Below, piece by piece: positions 51,683 through 60,279 of a stretch of DNA of 64,000 nt. A program made the translations under genes and the position numbers. Source of the DNA: Pseudoduganella plicata (lineage in GTDB: Bacteria; Pseudomonadota; Gammaproteobacteria; Burkholderiales; Burkholderiaceae_D); assembly GCF_004421005.1 (NCBI RefSeq), contig NZ_CP038026.1:2170001-2234000 (forward strand), written 5' to 3'. The notes beneath the pieces are model-generated. The model ran no database searches, was not told the DNA's origin, and was given only the letters and a program-made list of their open reading frames with translations. The stretch's first letter is position 1. Every line of letters begins with the position of its first letter.

Positions 51683-53155
51683 ATGGCATCCGTAATCAAT
51701 ACCAACGTCGCATCCCTGAACTCGCAGCGCAACCTGAGCTCGTCGTCTTCCGCACTGGCTACCTCCCTGCAGCGTCTGTCCTCCGGTCTGCGTATCAACA
51801 GCGCCAAGGACGACGCGGCTGGCCTGGCGATTTCCGATCGTATGAACTCGCAGATCCGCGGCATGACGCAAGCAACGCGTAACGCCAACGACGGCGTGTC
51901 GATGGCGCAAACGGCTGAAGGCGCACTGTCCTCGTCCGGCGACATCCTGCAGCGTATCCGCGAACTGGCAGTGCAGTCGTCGAACTCGTCGAACTCGGCT
52001 TCCGACCGTCAGGCACTGCAGACTGAAGTGACCCAGCTGGGCTCGGAACTGAACCGTATCGCACAAACCACCACGTTCAATGGCCAGGCGCTGCTGGATG
52101 GCTCGATGGGCACGGCGAACTTCCAGGTTGGCGCCGATGCCAACCAGCTGATCTCCGCCAACGGCGCGAACTTCCTGACGAGCACCTACGGTAACAACCG
52201 TGTGGAAAACGCCCAGTCGGCTGTTTCGACCAGCAACTCGTCGGTCGCTTCGAGCGTTGTCGTCTCCGGTGGCCGTGGTACGAAGACCGTCACCACCGCC
52301 AACGGCGATTCGGCAAAAACCATCGCCGCCAACATCAACAAGCAGACCGCCGACACCGGCGTGACCGCTACGGCGAAGACGCAAGTCAACATCAACACGG
52401 GCAACGGCGCTGTCAGCTTCAAGCTCAATGCCGACAATACCGCGGCGAACGCGGTGGACATCAACTTCACCGTCGGCGGCACGGGCTCGACGTCGGCAGA
52501 CTATGCATCGGGCATCAACGCCATCAACGCCCAGTCGGCCAAGACGGGCGTCACCGCTGAATACGACCAGAAGAACGGCGGCATCAAGCTGACGCACGCT
52601 TCCGGCGAAACGATCAACATCGAGAATAAAACCACCACCGCCAAGTTCGACGTCTCCTCCTACACGGCAGCAGGCGCCACCAGTGGGACTGCGGATATCA
52701 AGGCCGCCGCTGCAAAGGGTATCGCCAACGGCAATATCACGTTCGACTCGGAAACCAGCTTCGCCGTGACGGACGCCGGTACGGGACTGGGTGTTGGTGC
52801 AGCGGCAGGTGCAACGACGGCGCAAGCGTCGACGCTGAAAGCGGTTTCCGAACTGGACGTGACGAGCTTCGACAACGCCCAGCTGGCAATCAAGATCGCC
52901 GATGCCGCACTGGCAAGCGTGAACACCCAGCGCGCCGCTTACGGTGCTCTGCAGTCCCGCTTCTCGTCGGCCATCTCGAACCTGGCATCGACGACGGAAA
53001 ACCTGTCGGCATCGAAGAGCCGTATCGTCGATACCGACTTTGCAGCGGAAACCGCCAGCATGACCCGCGGCCAGATTCTGCAGCAGGCAGGTACCGCGAT
53101 GCTGGCCCAGGCCAACTCGCTGCCTAACGGCGTGATGAGCCTGCTGCGCGGCTAA
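51683..53155 (+). CDS. fliC: flagellin
   Basis: Filament subunit, 490 residues. The conserved N-terminal D0/D1 ([40 protein letters not shown]) and C-terminal D1/D0 ([40 protein letters not shown]) are complete. The central region (about 170-390) is a variable, Thr/Ala/Asn-rich surface domain that contains a flagellin hook IN-like stretch. GGAG lies 9 bases before the ATG. It is monocistronic between a sigma-28 promoter and a strong terminator. Export goes through the flagellar type III system with FliS as chaperone, encoded downstream. Confidence 0.97.
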   Translation: MASVINTNVASLNSQRNLSSSSSALATSLQRLSSGLRINSAKDDAAGLAISDRMNSQIRGMTQATRNANDGVSMAQTAEGALSSSGDILQRIRELAVQSSNSSNSASDRQALQTEVTQLGSELNRIAQTTTFNGQALLDGSMGTANFQVGADANQLISANGANFLTSTYGNNRVENAQSAVSTSNSSVASSVVVSGGRGTKTVTTANGDSAKTIAANINKQTADTGVTATAKTQVNINTGNGAVSFKLNADNTAANAVDINFTVGGTGSTSADYASGINAINAQSAKTGVTAEYDQKNGGIKLTHASGETINIENKTTTAKFDVSSYTAAGATSGTADIKAAAAKGIANGNITFDSETSFAVTDAGTGLGVGAAAGATTAQASTLKAVSELDVTSFDNAQLAIKIADAALASVNTQRAAYGALQSRFSSAISNLASTTENLSASKSRIVDTDFAAETASMTRGQILQQAGTAMLAQANSLPNGVMSLLRG

Positions 53156-53178
53156 TCCCCGACAGTCGTTTCAACATG

Positions 53179-53213
53179 GTTCCCCGCCTGGTTTTCCAGT
53201 CGGGGAACTTTTT
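53179..53213 (+). terminator. strong rho-independent terminator after fliC
   Basis: GTTCCCCG (53179-53186) pairs with CGGGGAAC (53201-53208), with an inner CTGG/CCAG stem closed by TTTT, then TTTTT. It begins 24 bases after the flagellin stop. Confidence 0.9.
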
Positions 53214-53232
53214 CCGTTTATAGGAGCCCATC

Positions 53233-53616
53233 ATGACGATCGATACGCTGGGTGGTCTGCCGGGTGGCGCGGGACGCGGGCTGGTCGGCAACGACACGAC
53301 CGCGAACGCGACGCAGCAAGCGGCCGGCATCCGCCCGCCCGTGGTGGCAACGCAGACGCCGGACGCCGTCAAGGCCAAGGATGCGCCCGTCCCCATGGAC
53401 GAGCTGAAAGATGCTGTCGGCAAGCTCAACGCGAACATGCAGGCCAACGCGCGCAGCCTGCAGTTTTCCATCGACGAGGACAGCAAACGCACTGTCGTCA
53501 AGCTGATCGATGTGAACACGCAGGAAGTCGTGCGCCAGTACCCCACCGAGGAAGCGCTGCGCCTGTCGAAATCGCTGGACAGTTTACTGGGCCGGCTGAT
53601 TCACCAGGCTGTTTGA
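53233..53616 (+). CDS. flaG: FlaG-family flagellar protein
   Basis: 127 residues. The C-terminal half is the FlaG domain: LNANMQANARSLQFSIDED, TVVKLIDVNTQEVVRQYP and EEALRLSKSLDSLLGRL. The N-terminal half is a disordered Gly/Ala/Pro-rich stretch. FlaG influences filament length in Pseudomonas and Campylobacter. TAGGAG lies 8 bases before the ATG. It lies between the fliC terminator and a second hairpin, so some read-through or its own promoter is needed. Confidence 0.9.
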   Translation: MTIDTLGGLPGGAGRGLVGNDTTANATQQAAGIRPPVVATQTPDAVKAKDAPVPMDELKDAVGKLNANMQANARSLQFSIDEDSKRTVVKLIDVNTQEVVRQYPTEEALRLSKSLDSLLGRLIHQAV

Positions 53617-53623
53617 AGTACCG

Positions 53624-53650
53624 GGCCGCTGCCCGTCGCGGGCGGCCTTT
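53624..53650 (+). terminator. possible terminator after flaG
   Basis: GGCCGC...CCCG and CGGG...GGCC form an imperfect GC-rich hairpin followed by a short TTTCT. The U-tract is weak. Confidence 0.5.
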
Positions 53651-53706
53651 CTCCCCTCCGCAGTCGTCCGCCAGGCATCGCCTGAACTGGCACCTTTTTT
53701 GCCCTC

Positions 53707-53733
53707 TCAAGTCTCGTTAGATTCTGCCGATAA
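53707..53733 (+). promoter_or_regulatory. sigma-28 (FliA) promoter of the fliD operon
   Basis: TCAAGTCT (53707-53714), an 11-base spacer and a perfect GCCGATAA (53726-53733) lie 33 bases before the fliD GTG. The -35 box agrees with TAAAGTTT at 6 of 8 positions. Confidence 0.75.
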
Positions 53734-53766
53734 AGACTTATATTATCGCTTTCTCAGGAGCAAGCC

Positions 53767-56436
53767 GTGGCAACTTCAGGAGTCTCAGCGTCTGGCGGCA
53801 TGATCGACGTCGCCAGCATCGTTTCCCAGCTGATGCAGGTCGAATCGCAACCGCTGACCAAGTACGACCAGAAAACGGCCTCCTACCAGTCCAAGCTCAG
53901 CGCCTATGGCTCGCTCAGCGGCGCAGTGGGCGTGTTCCAGTCCGCCCTGGGCGGGTTGACGAAGTCGACCGACTTCAAGGGCCTGTCCGCCACGGCCAGC
54001 AACAGCGACGTGCTGACCGCCTCGGCCGGCGCGAAAGCCGTGGCCGGCAACTACAAGGTCAATGTCACCCAGTTGGCCCAGAGCCAGACGTTGACGACGC
54101 TCGGCCTGGCCAGCAGCAAGTCGTCCATCGGCACGGGCGCGAAGACGACGATCTCGTTCCAGTTCGGCAGCGTCAGCGGCGGCTTCGGCCTGGCCGGCAC
54201 GACGCTCAACAGCACAGTGGCACGGGACGGCATCAGCAACGGCTCGCTGACGATCAACGGCACGGCCATCGCCACCGACAGCACGACCACCAGCGCCCGC
54301 GCGCTGGCCGAAGCCATCAACGCGAAAAGCACGACGACGGGTGTCACGGCCACGGCCACGCCCGCTTCCACGTCCGGCACGCTGTTTGCCGGCTTCGGCA
54401 ACGTCCGGACGGGCGCGGATGGCGGCTACTCGCTGTCCGTGGGCGGCGTGCAGCTGGCTGCGCAGGGCGCCAACACGGCAGCCGGCGCCGGCATCACGGC
54501 CGCATCGCTCGACACCGCGCTGACCGACCCCAGCACCGTCCTGACGGCACTGACGAACGCCGGTATCACCGTCAGCGGCAAGGCCGCGGACGGCACGCTC
54601 AAGTTCACCCGCGCCGACGGCGCCAACCTGACCGTCGAGGAAGCCGTGACCGGCAGCGCGGCGGCGGTATCGGGCGGGATCGGCAACGGTGGCGGCCAGG
54701 TCAACGGCGGCTCCAGCACGACGGCCGTCAGCGGCATTTCGCTCAGCTCCACCGATGCCAGCCCGATCACGATCGCCGGCAGCAATCCCGCCGCAGCAGG
54801 CCTGACGGCCGGCACGGGTGGCAGCTACCTGGGCGGCGCGTTCACGCAGGACGCCAGCATCGCTTCCGGTGTCGTGACGATCGATGCCACCAACAACTCG
54901 ATGGAAGGCATCCGCGACGCCGTCAACAAGGCCGGCCTGGGCGTGACCGCCACCATCGTCTCGGACGGCAGCGCCAATCCGTACCACCTCGTGTTCACGT
55001 CGAACGCGACGGGCGCGAACGCGTCGATGAAAATGACCTTGAGCGGCGACGGCGCCGATCCGCCGGACAGCGCGCTGGCGGACATGCTGAGCTACGACCC
55101 GGCCGGGTCGCAGAAGATGACGCAGACGTCGGCGGCGCAGGACACCAAGCTGACGGTGAACGGCATTGCCGTGACGAGCCATTCGAACAATGTTGGCGAG
55201 GCCGTCCAGGGCGTCACGCTGACCGTCACGCAGACCGGCTCCAGCACGCTGAACGTCAGCAAGAACACGGGTAGCGTGAAAACCAACGTGGAAGCGTTCG
55301 TCAAGGCGTACAACGACCTGAACGGCACGCTGAAGAAGCTGACGGGCTACAACGCCGACACGAAAACGGGCGGTGCCCTGCAGGGCGATTCGACCGCGCA
55401 GTCCGTGCAGTCGCAGGTGCGCCGCATGATGACGACCAGCATTACCGGCCTGACGGGCAGCCTGACGACCTTGGGCCAGGTCGGCATCAGCTTCGCCAAG
55501 GACGGCACGCTGAACCTGGATTCGGGCAAGTTCTCGAAAGCGCTGGAGACGTCGTTCGACGATATCGGCGCCCTGTTTGGCGCCGTGGGCCGCTCGACCG
55601 ACACGCTGGTGTCGTTCACCAGCTCGACTTCCGCGACCAAGCCGGGCACCTATGCGCTGACGGTCACGCAAATGGCCACGCAGGGCGCCCTGACGAGCAG
55701 CGCGGCCGTACCGGCCAGCACGACCATCGCGGCCAATACCACCTGGTCGGTGACGCTCAACGACGGCGAGCCGTCGAATTCGAAGAACACCACCACGGTG
55801 ACGATCCCGGCAGGCACCTACACGGCGGCCGAACTGGCCAAGGTGATGCAGTCGTCGATCAACGGCGCTTCCGCCTTTTCGTCGGCGGGCAGCTCCGTGA
55901 CGGCCTCGATCGGCACGGACGGCAAGCTGCTGCTGTCGTCGGCGAAATACGGCTCGGCGTCGAACATTGCCGTGTCCAGCGTCAGCGGCACCACGACCGA
56001 CAGCCTGTTCGGCGGCGCCACGCCCACGGCGGGCAAGGACGTCGCGGGCACGCTGGGCGGGCACGCCGTCACGGGCACTGGCCAGACGCTGACGGGCCTG
56101 GCGGGCACCGACGTGGAAGGCCTGGTCATCGATATCACCGGCGGTGCCGCGGGCGATCGCGGCACCGTCAGCTTCTCGCAAGGTTACGCGTATCAGCTGA
56201 ACAACCTGGCAACGACGATGCTGGGCAAGACAGGCCAGATCACCAGCCGTACCGACGGCATCAACAAGTCGATCGCCGATATTGCCAAGCAGCGCGCCAC
56301 GTTCGCCGACAAGCTGACGGGCATCGAAGCCCGCTATCGCGCGCAGTACAGCAGACTGGACGTCATGCTGTCGCAGATGCAGACGACGTCCAGCTACCTC
56401 ACGCAGCAGTTGGCAGCCATTTCCGCCAACAGCTAA
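53767..56436 (+). CDS. fliD: flagellar filament cap protein FliD, unusually long
   Basis: 889 residues, nearly twice the roughly 470 of enteric FliD. The FliD_N domain is at the start (GGMIDVASIVSQLMQVESQP, YQSKLSAYGSLSGAVGVFQS). The FliD_C domain is at the end (GKDVAGTLGGHAVTGTGQTL, GGAAGDRGTVSFSQGYAYQL, and a C-terminal coiled coil SRLDVMLSQMQTTSSYLTQQL). Between them lie several Ser/Thr/Gly/Ala-rich blocks, including flagellin IN-like segments (about 360-430), which account for the extra length and should form additional surface domains D2-D4. It starts at a GTG with CAGGAG 7 bases upstream. It is first of fliD-fliS-fliT and the genes after them. Confidence 0.93.
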   Translation: MATSGVSASGGMIDVASIVSQLMQVESQPLTKYDQKTASYQSKLSAYGSLSGAVGVFQSALGGLTKSTDFKGLSATASNSDVLTASAGAKAVAGNYKVNVTQLAQSQTLTTLGLASSKSSIGTGAKTTISFQFGSVSGGFGLAGTTLNSTVARDGISNGSLTINGTAIATDSTTTSARALAEAINAKSTTTGVTATATPASTSGTLFAGFGNVRTGADGGYSLSVGGVQLAAQGANTAAGAGITAASLDTALTDPSTVLTALTNAGITVSGKAADGTLKFTRADGANLTVEEAVTGSAAAVSGGIGNGGGQVNGGSSTTAVSGISLSSTDASPITIAGSNPAAAGLTAGTGGSYLGGAFTQDASIASGVVTIDATNNSMEGIRDAVNKAGLGVTATIVSDGSANPYHLVFTSNATGANASMKMTLSGDGADPPDSALADMLSYDPAGSQKMTQTSAAQDTKLTVNGIAVTSHSNNVGEAVQGVTLTVTQTGSSTLNVSKNTGSVKTNVEAFVKAYNDLNGTLKKLTGYNADTKTGGALQGDSTAQSVQSQVRRMMTTSITGLTGSLTTLGQVGISFAKDGTLNLDSGKFSKALETSFDDIGALFGAVGRSTDTLVSFTSSTSATKPGTYALTVTQMATQGALTSSAAVPASTTIAANTTWSVTLNDGEPSNSKNTTTVTIPAGTYTAAELAKVMQSSINGASAFSSAGSSVTASIGTDGKLLLSSAKYGSASNIAVSSVSGTTTDSLFGGATPTAGKDVAGTLGGHAVTGTGQTLTGLAGTDVEGLVIDITGGAAGDRGTVSFSQGYAYQLNNLATTMLGKTGQITSRTDGINKSIADIAKQRATFADKLTGIEARYRAQYSRLDVMLSQMQTTSSYLTQQLAAISANS

Positions 56437-56456
56437 GACAGTAATAGGAGAAACAC

Positions 56457-56894
56457 ATGTTCGGAAGCCCACAACGCGGCGTCAACGCGTACGCCAAAGT
56501 CGGTCTGGAAACCGGCATCGCGGCCGCTTCGCCGCACAAGCTGATCGTGATGCTGTACGACGGCGCCATCGTTGCCATCCTGAACGGCATGACGCACATG
56601 AAGGCCGGCCATATCGAAGAGAAGGGCAAGGCCATCTCGAAAGCCATCCAGATCATCGACAACGGCCTGCGCGCCAGCCTCGACCGTGAAGTGGGCGGCG
56701 ACATCGCCCGCAACCTGGATGCGCTGTACGAGTACATGAGCTCGCGCCTGCTGATGGCCAATCTGCAGAACAGCACCGAGATCCTGGAAGAAGTGCGCGG
56801 CCTGCTGGCCGACCTGCGCGATACGTGGAAGCAGATCGGCGACGAGCCGACCGGCGCGGCGCCGCTGCGCTCCCCTTCGATGGCCAACGGTTAA
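56457..56894 (+). CDS. fliS: flagellar export chaperone FliS
   Basis: 145 residues. Binds the C-terminus of flagellin in the cytoplasm and prevents early polymerisation. Typical stretches: NAYAKVGLETGIAAASPHKLI, VMLYDGAIVAI, then KGKAISKAIQIIDNGLRASL and LDALYEYMSSRLLMAN. The gene lies 20 bp after fliD with an AGGAGAAAC ribosome-binding site. Confidence 0.95.
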   Translation: MFGSPQRGVNAYAKVGLETGIAAASPHKLIVMLYDGAIVAILNGMTHMKAGHIEEKGKAISKAIQIIDNGLRASLDREVGGDIARNLDALYEYMSSRLLMANLQNSTEILEEVRGLLADLRDTWKQIGDEPTGAAPLRSPSMANG

Positions 56895-56903
56895 GGAACG
56901 ACG

Positions 56904-57230
56904 ATGACGAATCAGGATGTGCTGACCGTGTACGCGGCCATGGGTGAACTGACGAGCCAGATGGTAGCGGCCGCCAACGAATCGGACTGGGATCGGCTGG
57001 AAGCGCTGGAGCAGCGCGTGTCCGCCCACGTGGCCCTGCTGAAGACGACCGAAGGCAGCATCAAGCTCGAAGCCGAGCAGCGCAAGCGCAAGGTCTCGCT
57101 GATCAAGCAGATGCTGGACGACGACCGCAAGGTGCGCGACATGATCCAGCCGTGGATGGCGCAACTGTCCAGGCTGATCAACAGCACCGGTACCGAGCGC
57201 CGCGTCGTCAACGCGTACGGCGCCGTCTGA
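56904..57230 (+). CDS. fliT: FliT-type flagellar chaperone
   Basis: 108 residues, helical and charged, beginning MTNQDVLTVYAAMGELTSQM and containing ESDWDRLEALEQRVSAHVALL and KQMLDDDRKVRDMIQPWM. Size, the WDRLEALE pattern and location 9 bp after fliS identify it as FliT, a chaperone for FliD that in enterics also restrains FlhDC. Sequence conservation in this family is low, so identity relies partly on position. Confidence 0.85.
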   Translation: MTNQDVLTVYAAMGELTSQMVAAANESDWDRLEALEQRVSAHVALLKTTEGSIKLEAEQRKRKVSLIKQMLDDDRKVRDMIQPWMAQLSRLINSTGTERRVVNAYGAV

Positions 57231-57244
57231 AGGACTGAAACGCC

Positions 57245-58369
57245 GTGCAGCGGCTCGATACCCCCGGGCTGCGGCCCCTGGCACCGGTCGGCTCGACGCC
57301 GATCGTTGCCGACCCGCGCCAGGCGGCATTCCAGCGTGCGCTGCAACCCTTCGTCGGCCAGGTCGTGCAGGGCGCCGTGCTGGCAAAGATGTCGGACGGC
57401 TCCTTCCTCGTCCGCGTGGCCGATACCAATGCCCGGATGATGCTGCCGGCCGGCGCCGACGTCGGTGCCGATGTGCCGATGACCGTCGTGGCGGCGCAGC
57501 CCCGGCCGCTGCTGCAGGTGGGTACCGAGCCGGCCCAGAGCCCGGTCGTGCACACGCAGACGGGTGCCCCGACCAGCTCGGCGGCCACGCTGCTGAGCAA
57601 GGCGCCGCTGACGCCGCGCGAACAACTTCCCCAGCTCGACCGCAATACCCCCCAGCCCACCCTGAGCCCGGCCGCGCGTGCCATCGCGACGGCGCTGACG
57701 CAGGCGTACACGGCGCCCGGCGCGCCCGTGATCATTCTCGGCAAGACGCCGCTGGCCGGTCCCGGCACACCTGTTCCCGAACAGCTGGGCAAGCAGCTGC
57801 AGAATGCGCTGGGCGAGTCCGGCCTGTTCTATGAATCGCACGTGGCCGAGTGGGCCGCAGGCAAGCGGCCGCTGCAGGACCTGGCGCGCGAACCGCAGAT
57901 GCAGCGGCACGCGGAGGCTCAAATGCGGCAGTCGCCGGCCGAAAGCGCCGCCCGGGCGCTGGCGGGGCCGGACCTGTCGGCGTCGCAGATGATCAACCAG
58001 CAACTGCACACGCAGGAGCAAGGCAAGGTGCAGTGGCACGGCGAGGCGTGGCCGGGCCAGCCGATGCAGTGGGAAGTGCGGCGCGACGAAAGGGACGAGC
58101 GATCGCAACGCGACGCTCGCGAAGGTCACGAGGACGCGCCGGTGTGGCGCAGCGGCGTGAAGTTCCGCTTTCCGCTGCTGGGCAAGGTGGCGGCTAACGT
58201 GACGATGGTGGGCGACCAGGTGCACGTGCAGGTGCAGTCCGATGACGACACGACAACGGAAACGCTGCGGGCGTGGGCCGGCATGCTGCAGGGGGCGCTG
58301 GACGCCGCCGGCGCGCCGCTGACGTCGCTGTCGATCGGCACCACCGAGGGGCCAGTCGATGCACAGTGA
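57245..58369 (+). CDS. FliK-domain flagellar hook-length control-like protein
   Basis: 374 residues from a GTG start. The N-terminal two thirds are Pro/Gln/Ala-rich and probably disordered; the C-terminal part (about 270-365) has the hook-length control fold, with WRSGVKFRFPLLGKVAANVTM and VHVQVQSDDDTTTETLRAWAGM. It lies in the filament-cap operon, away from the canonical fliJ-fliK place which would follow fliI outside the window, so it is likely a second FliK-type protein. It overlaps the next gene by 11 bp. Confidence 0.75.
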   Translation: MQRLDTPGLRPLAPVGSTPIVADPRQAAFQRALQPFVGQVVQGAVLAKMSDGSFLVRVADTNARMMLPAGADVGADVPMTVVAAQPRPLLQVGTEPAQSPVVHTQTGAPTSSAATLLSKAPLTPREQLPQLDRNTPQPTLSPAARAIATALTQAYTAPGAPVIILGKTPLAGPGTPVPEQLGKQLQNALGESGLFYESHVAEWAAGKRPLQDLAREPQMQRHAEAQMRQSPAESAARALAGPDLSASQMINQQLHTQEQGKVQWHGEAWPGQPMQWEVRRDERDERSQRDAREGHEDAPVWRSGVKFRFPLLGKVAANVTMVGDQVHVQVQSDDDTTTETLRAWAGMLQGALDAAGAPLTSLSIGTTEGPVDAQ

Positions 58370-58709
58370 CGACAGCGCGCCGCGCCGCCCCATGCAGAGC
58401 GCCGTCGCGCTGGCGTACCGCGACGGCCAGGGCGCGCCGAAGGTGGTGGCGAAAGGCCGTGGCCTCGTTGCCGAACAGATCATTGCCGTTGCCGCCGAGG
58501 CCGGCGTCTACGTGCATGAATCGAAGGAACTGGTGTCGCTGCTGATGGACATCGACCTCGACCGGCAGATCCCGCCCACACTGTATCGCGTCATTGCGGA
58601 ACTGTTGGCCTGGCTTTATCATATTGAATCGGCGCAAAAGTCTGGCCTGCCACCGCCCCCGGCACCGGCCCTTTCCGCTCCCCCCACCACCTCAAGCACA
58701 CTACCCTGA
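58359..58709 (+). CDS. FlhB C-terminal-domain-like export switch protein (FhlB)
   Basis: 116 residues that match only the cytoplasmic tail of FlhB: AVALAYRDGQGAPKVVAKGRG, AEQIIAVAAEAGVYVHESKEL and IPPTLYRVIAELLAWLYHIE. The autocleavage motif NPTH is absent (PMQS stands there), and there are no membrane helices. Such stand-alone proteins, next to a FliK-like gene, can substitute for part of the FlhB tail in substrate-specificity switching. The C-terminal 25 residues are Pro/Ser-rich. Confidence 0.82.
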   Translation: MHSDDSAPRRPMQSAVALAYRDGQGAPKVVAKGRGLVAEQIIAVAAEAGVYVHESKELVSLLMDIDLDRQIPPTLYRVIAELLAWLYHIESAQKSGLPPPPAPALSAPPTTSSTLP

Positions 58710-59470
58710 TGTACCCTTTTCTTTTTGATGCGGACATGGACAACTGGCACGATTTCGAGGTGGGATCGCGTCGGGAAATCCTTGCTCTGCTGCGCGGCAT
58801 TTCCGAAAAAAAGCAGATGATCCGCATGCTGCCCCTGGGCGACAGCGACATGTGTGTCACCACCATCCTGCACGTGGACGGCGATACCGACACGGTGCTG
58901 TTGGACCGTCCCTCCGATCCGGAGGAAACGGCCCGGCTGATGTCTGGCCGGCCCGTATCGTTCGAGACGACGCTGGACAACATCCGCATCATCTTCGGCA
59001 CCGAAGTGATGCAGCTGGGCATGCTGGACGCCGTGCCGGCGCTGAAGATCCCGCTGCCAAGCAGCCTGATCCGCCTGCAGCGGCGCGAGTTCTACCGCAT
59101 GCCGACACCGGTCGGCAATCCCGTACGCGTGACGATTCCGATGCCGGAAGCGCAAGGCGGCGGCGAAGCGGCGTTTCCGCTGTCCGACATCAGCTGCGGC
59201 GGCATCGCCATCCTCGACAACCGTTTCGTGCTGGGCGATTCGATCGGCCAGGAATACGCCGGCTGCCGCATCGAGTTGCCGGAGATCGGCCCGATCGTCA
59301 CGGGCCTGCAGATCCGCAACGCGCAGGAGATGACGTTGATGAACAACAAGGCCAACCGCCGCCTGGGCTGCCAGTTCATCGACATCAGCACCGCCGCGAT
59401 GAGCGCCGTGCAGCGCTACATCACCAAACTGGAACGCGAGCGCAACGCCCGCATGGCCGGGCTGAACTGA
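58709..59470 (+). CDS. ycgR: YcgR-type PilZ flagellar brake protein
   Basis: 253 residues. N-terminal YcgR domain (about 15-115, including FEVGSRREILALLRGISEKK) and C-terminal PilZ domain with the c-di-GMP motif RREFYR (125-130) and DISCGG (160-165, DxSxxG). When bound to c-di-GMP such proteins act on the flagellar motor and slow or bias rotation. The start overlaps the previous stop by one base (TGATG). It links the flagellar operon to the diguanylate cyclase further left. Identity of both domains is clear. Confidence 0.93.
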   Translation: MYPFLFDADMDNWHDFEVGSRREILALLRGISEKKQMIRMLPLGDSDMCVTTILHVDGDTDTVLLDRPSDPEETARLMSGRPVSFETTLDNIRIIFGTEVMQLGMLDAVPALKIPLPSSLIRLQRREFYRMPTPVGNPVRVTIPMPEAQGGGEAAFPLSDISCGGIAILDNRFVLGDSIGQEYAGCRIELPEIGPIVTGLQIRNAQEMTLMNNKANRRLGCQFIDISTAAMSAVQRYITKLERERNARMAGLN

Positions 59471-59500
59471 GCTGAGCTGAGCTGAGAAAGCAAAGCGGCG

Positions 59501-59597
59501 GCAAAACCGGTGCCAGGCTCCTATTTTTCGCAGAAAAATAGGAGCCTGGCACCGGTTTTGCCAATTCAGAAAATAGGAGCCTGTCACCGGTTTTTCG
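59501..59597. repeat. REP-like perfect inverted pair plus a third copy after ycgR
   Basis: 59501-59529 and 59533-59561 are perfect 29-base inverted copies around a 3-base loop, each with the core ACCGGTGCCAGGCTCC and the neighbouring AAAAATAGG. A third, inverted copy with the variant GGAGCCTGTCACCGG follows at about 59569-59597. A short (GAGCT) tandem at 59469-59486 precedes them. The element lies between the convergent ycgR and fliE and may serve as a terminator for both. Confidence 0.88.
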
Positions 59598-59630
59598 TTC
59601 GGCGAAATCCGGGATGGTCCCGGAGGCTTC

Positions 59631-59972
59631 TTACACCTGCATGTTCATGATGTCGTGATAAGCCGAGACGAGCTTGTTGCGCACCTGGATCGTGGCCTGC
59701 ATATTGATGCTGGCTTTCTGCATCGAGATCATCACGTCCGACAGGTTGACGGAGTCGTCGCCCATCTGGAAGCGCTTGCTCAGGCCTTCCGCTTTTTTCT
59801 GGCTGACGGCGACCGTGTCGAGCGCGCCCTTCAGCGCGTCCGAGAAGTCGACCTTCGCAGCGGAGGCTTCCGTCTGAATGACGGGCGGCGTCGCCTGGGG
59901 CCGCGTTGCCGCCGCTTTCAGCTGCGCGATCATCGATTGGATCTGGCTGCTGTCGATACCGCCTGTCTTCAT
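59631..59972 (-). CDS. fliE: flagellar hook-basal body protein FliE
   Basis: 113 residues. Connects the MS ring to the proximal rod. The FliE family region is the C-terminal half: VDFSDALKGALDTVAVSQKK, FQMGDDSVNLSDVMISMQKAS, INMQATIQVRNKLVSAYHDIM. The ATG at 59972 has GGAGAG upstream and gives a canonical short N-terminus. It is transcribed divergently from fliF, as in enteric bacteria. Confidence 0.94.
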   Translation of the reverse strand: MKTGGIDSSQIQSMIAQLKAAATRPQATPPVIQTEASAAKVDFSDALKGALDTVAVSQKKAEGLSKRFQMGDDSVNLSDVMISMQKASINMQATIQVRNKLVSAYHDIMNMQV

Positions 59973-60180
59973 GATTAACTCTCCAAAAATGCTGTTGCTG
60001 CGCTGTTGCTCTACTACAACCGGCTGAGCAGCGTTCAATCGGACGCGGCATTTTGCCTTGCTACAATAGGTGCTTGCTTACGGGAACGATGTTCCCTCGC
60101 ACTGTCAGGCTTCCAGAATAGCAGCACCAAGGCAAGCCACTGCCACGAGCAGGCCCGGAAACCAGCCTCTTTTCCCGGGA
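59973..60180. other. intergenic region between divergent fliE and fliF
   Basis: About 210 bases holding the control region for fliE and part of that for fliF. A TACAAT hexamer at 60062-60067 could be a sigma-70 -10 box without a good -35. No coding frame of note is seen. Confidence 0.5.
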
Positions 60181-60206
60181 TTAAATTGCCGTAAGGCAGC
60201 CGATAA
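60181..60206 (+). promoter_or_regulatory. possible sigma-28 type promoter upstream of fliF
   Basis: A perfect GCCGATAA (60199-60206) is preceded by TTAAATTG (60181-60188) at 10-base spacing, a weak -35. It lies 73 bases before the fliF ATG. Basal-body genes are normally expressed before sigma-28 is free, so this may be a secondary promoter or chance. Confidence 0.35.
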
Positions 60207-60279
60207 TGTGCATCAGGCCCCGCTCCACAGCGCTGAGGCCCCGATCAACAGACGACCTTAACGCCCCTGGAACGCATAC

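Noticed and set aside
53785..56472. Long open frame opposite fliD (895 codons)
   Set aside because: High-GC shadow; composition is Arg/Gly/Ala-rich and FliD domains on the plus strand are unambiguous.
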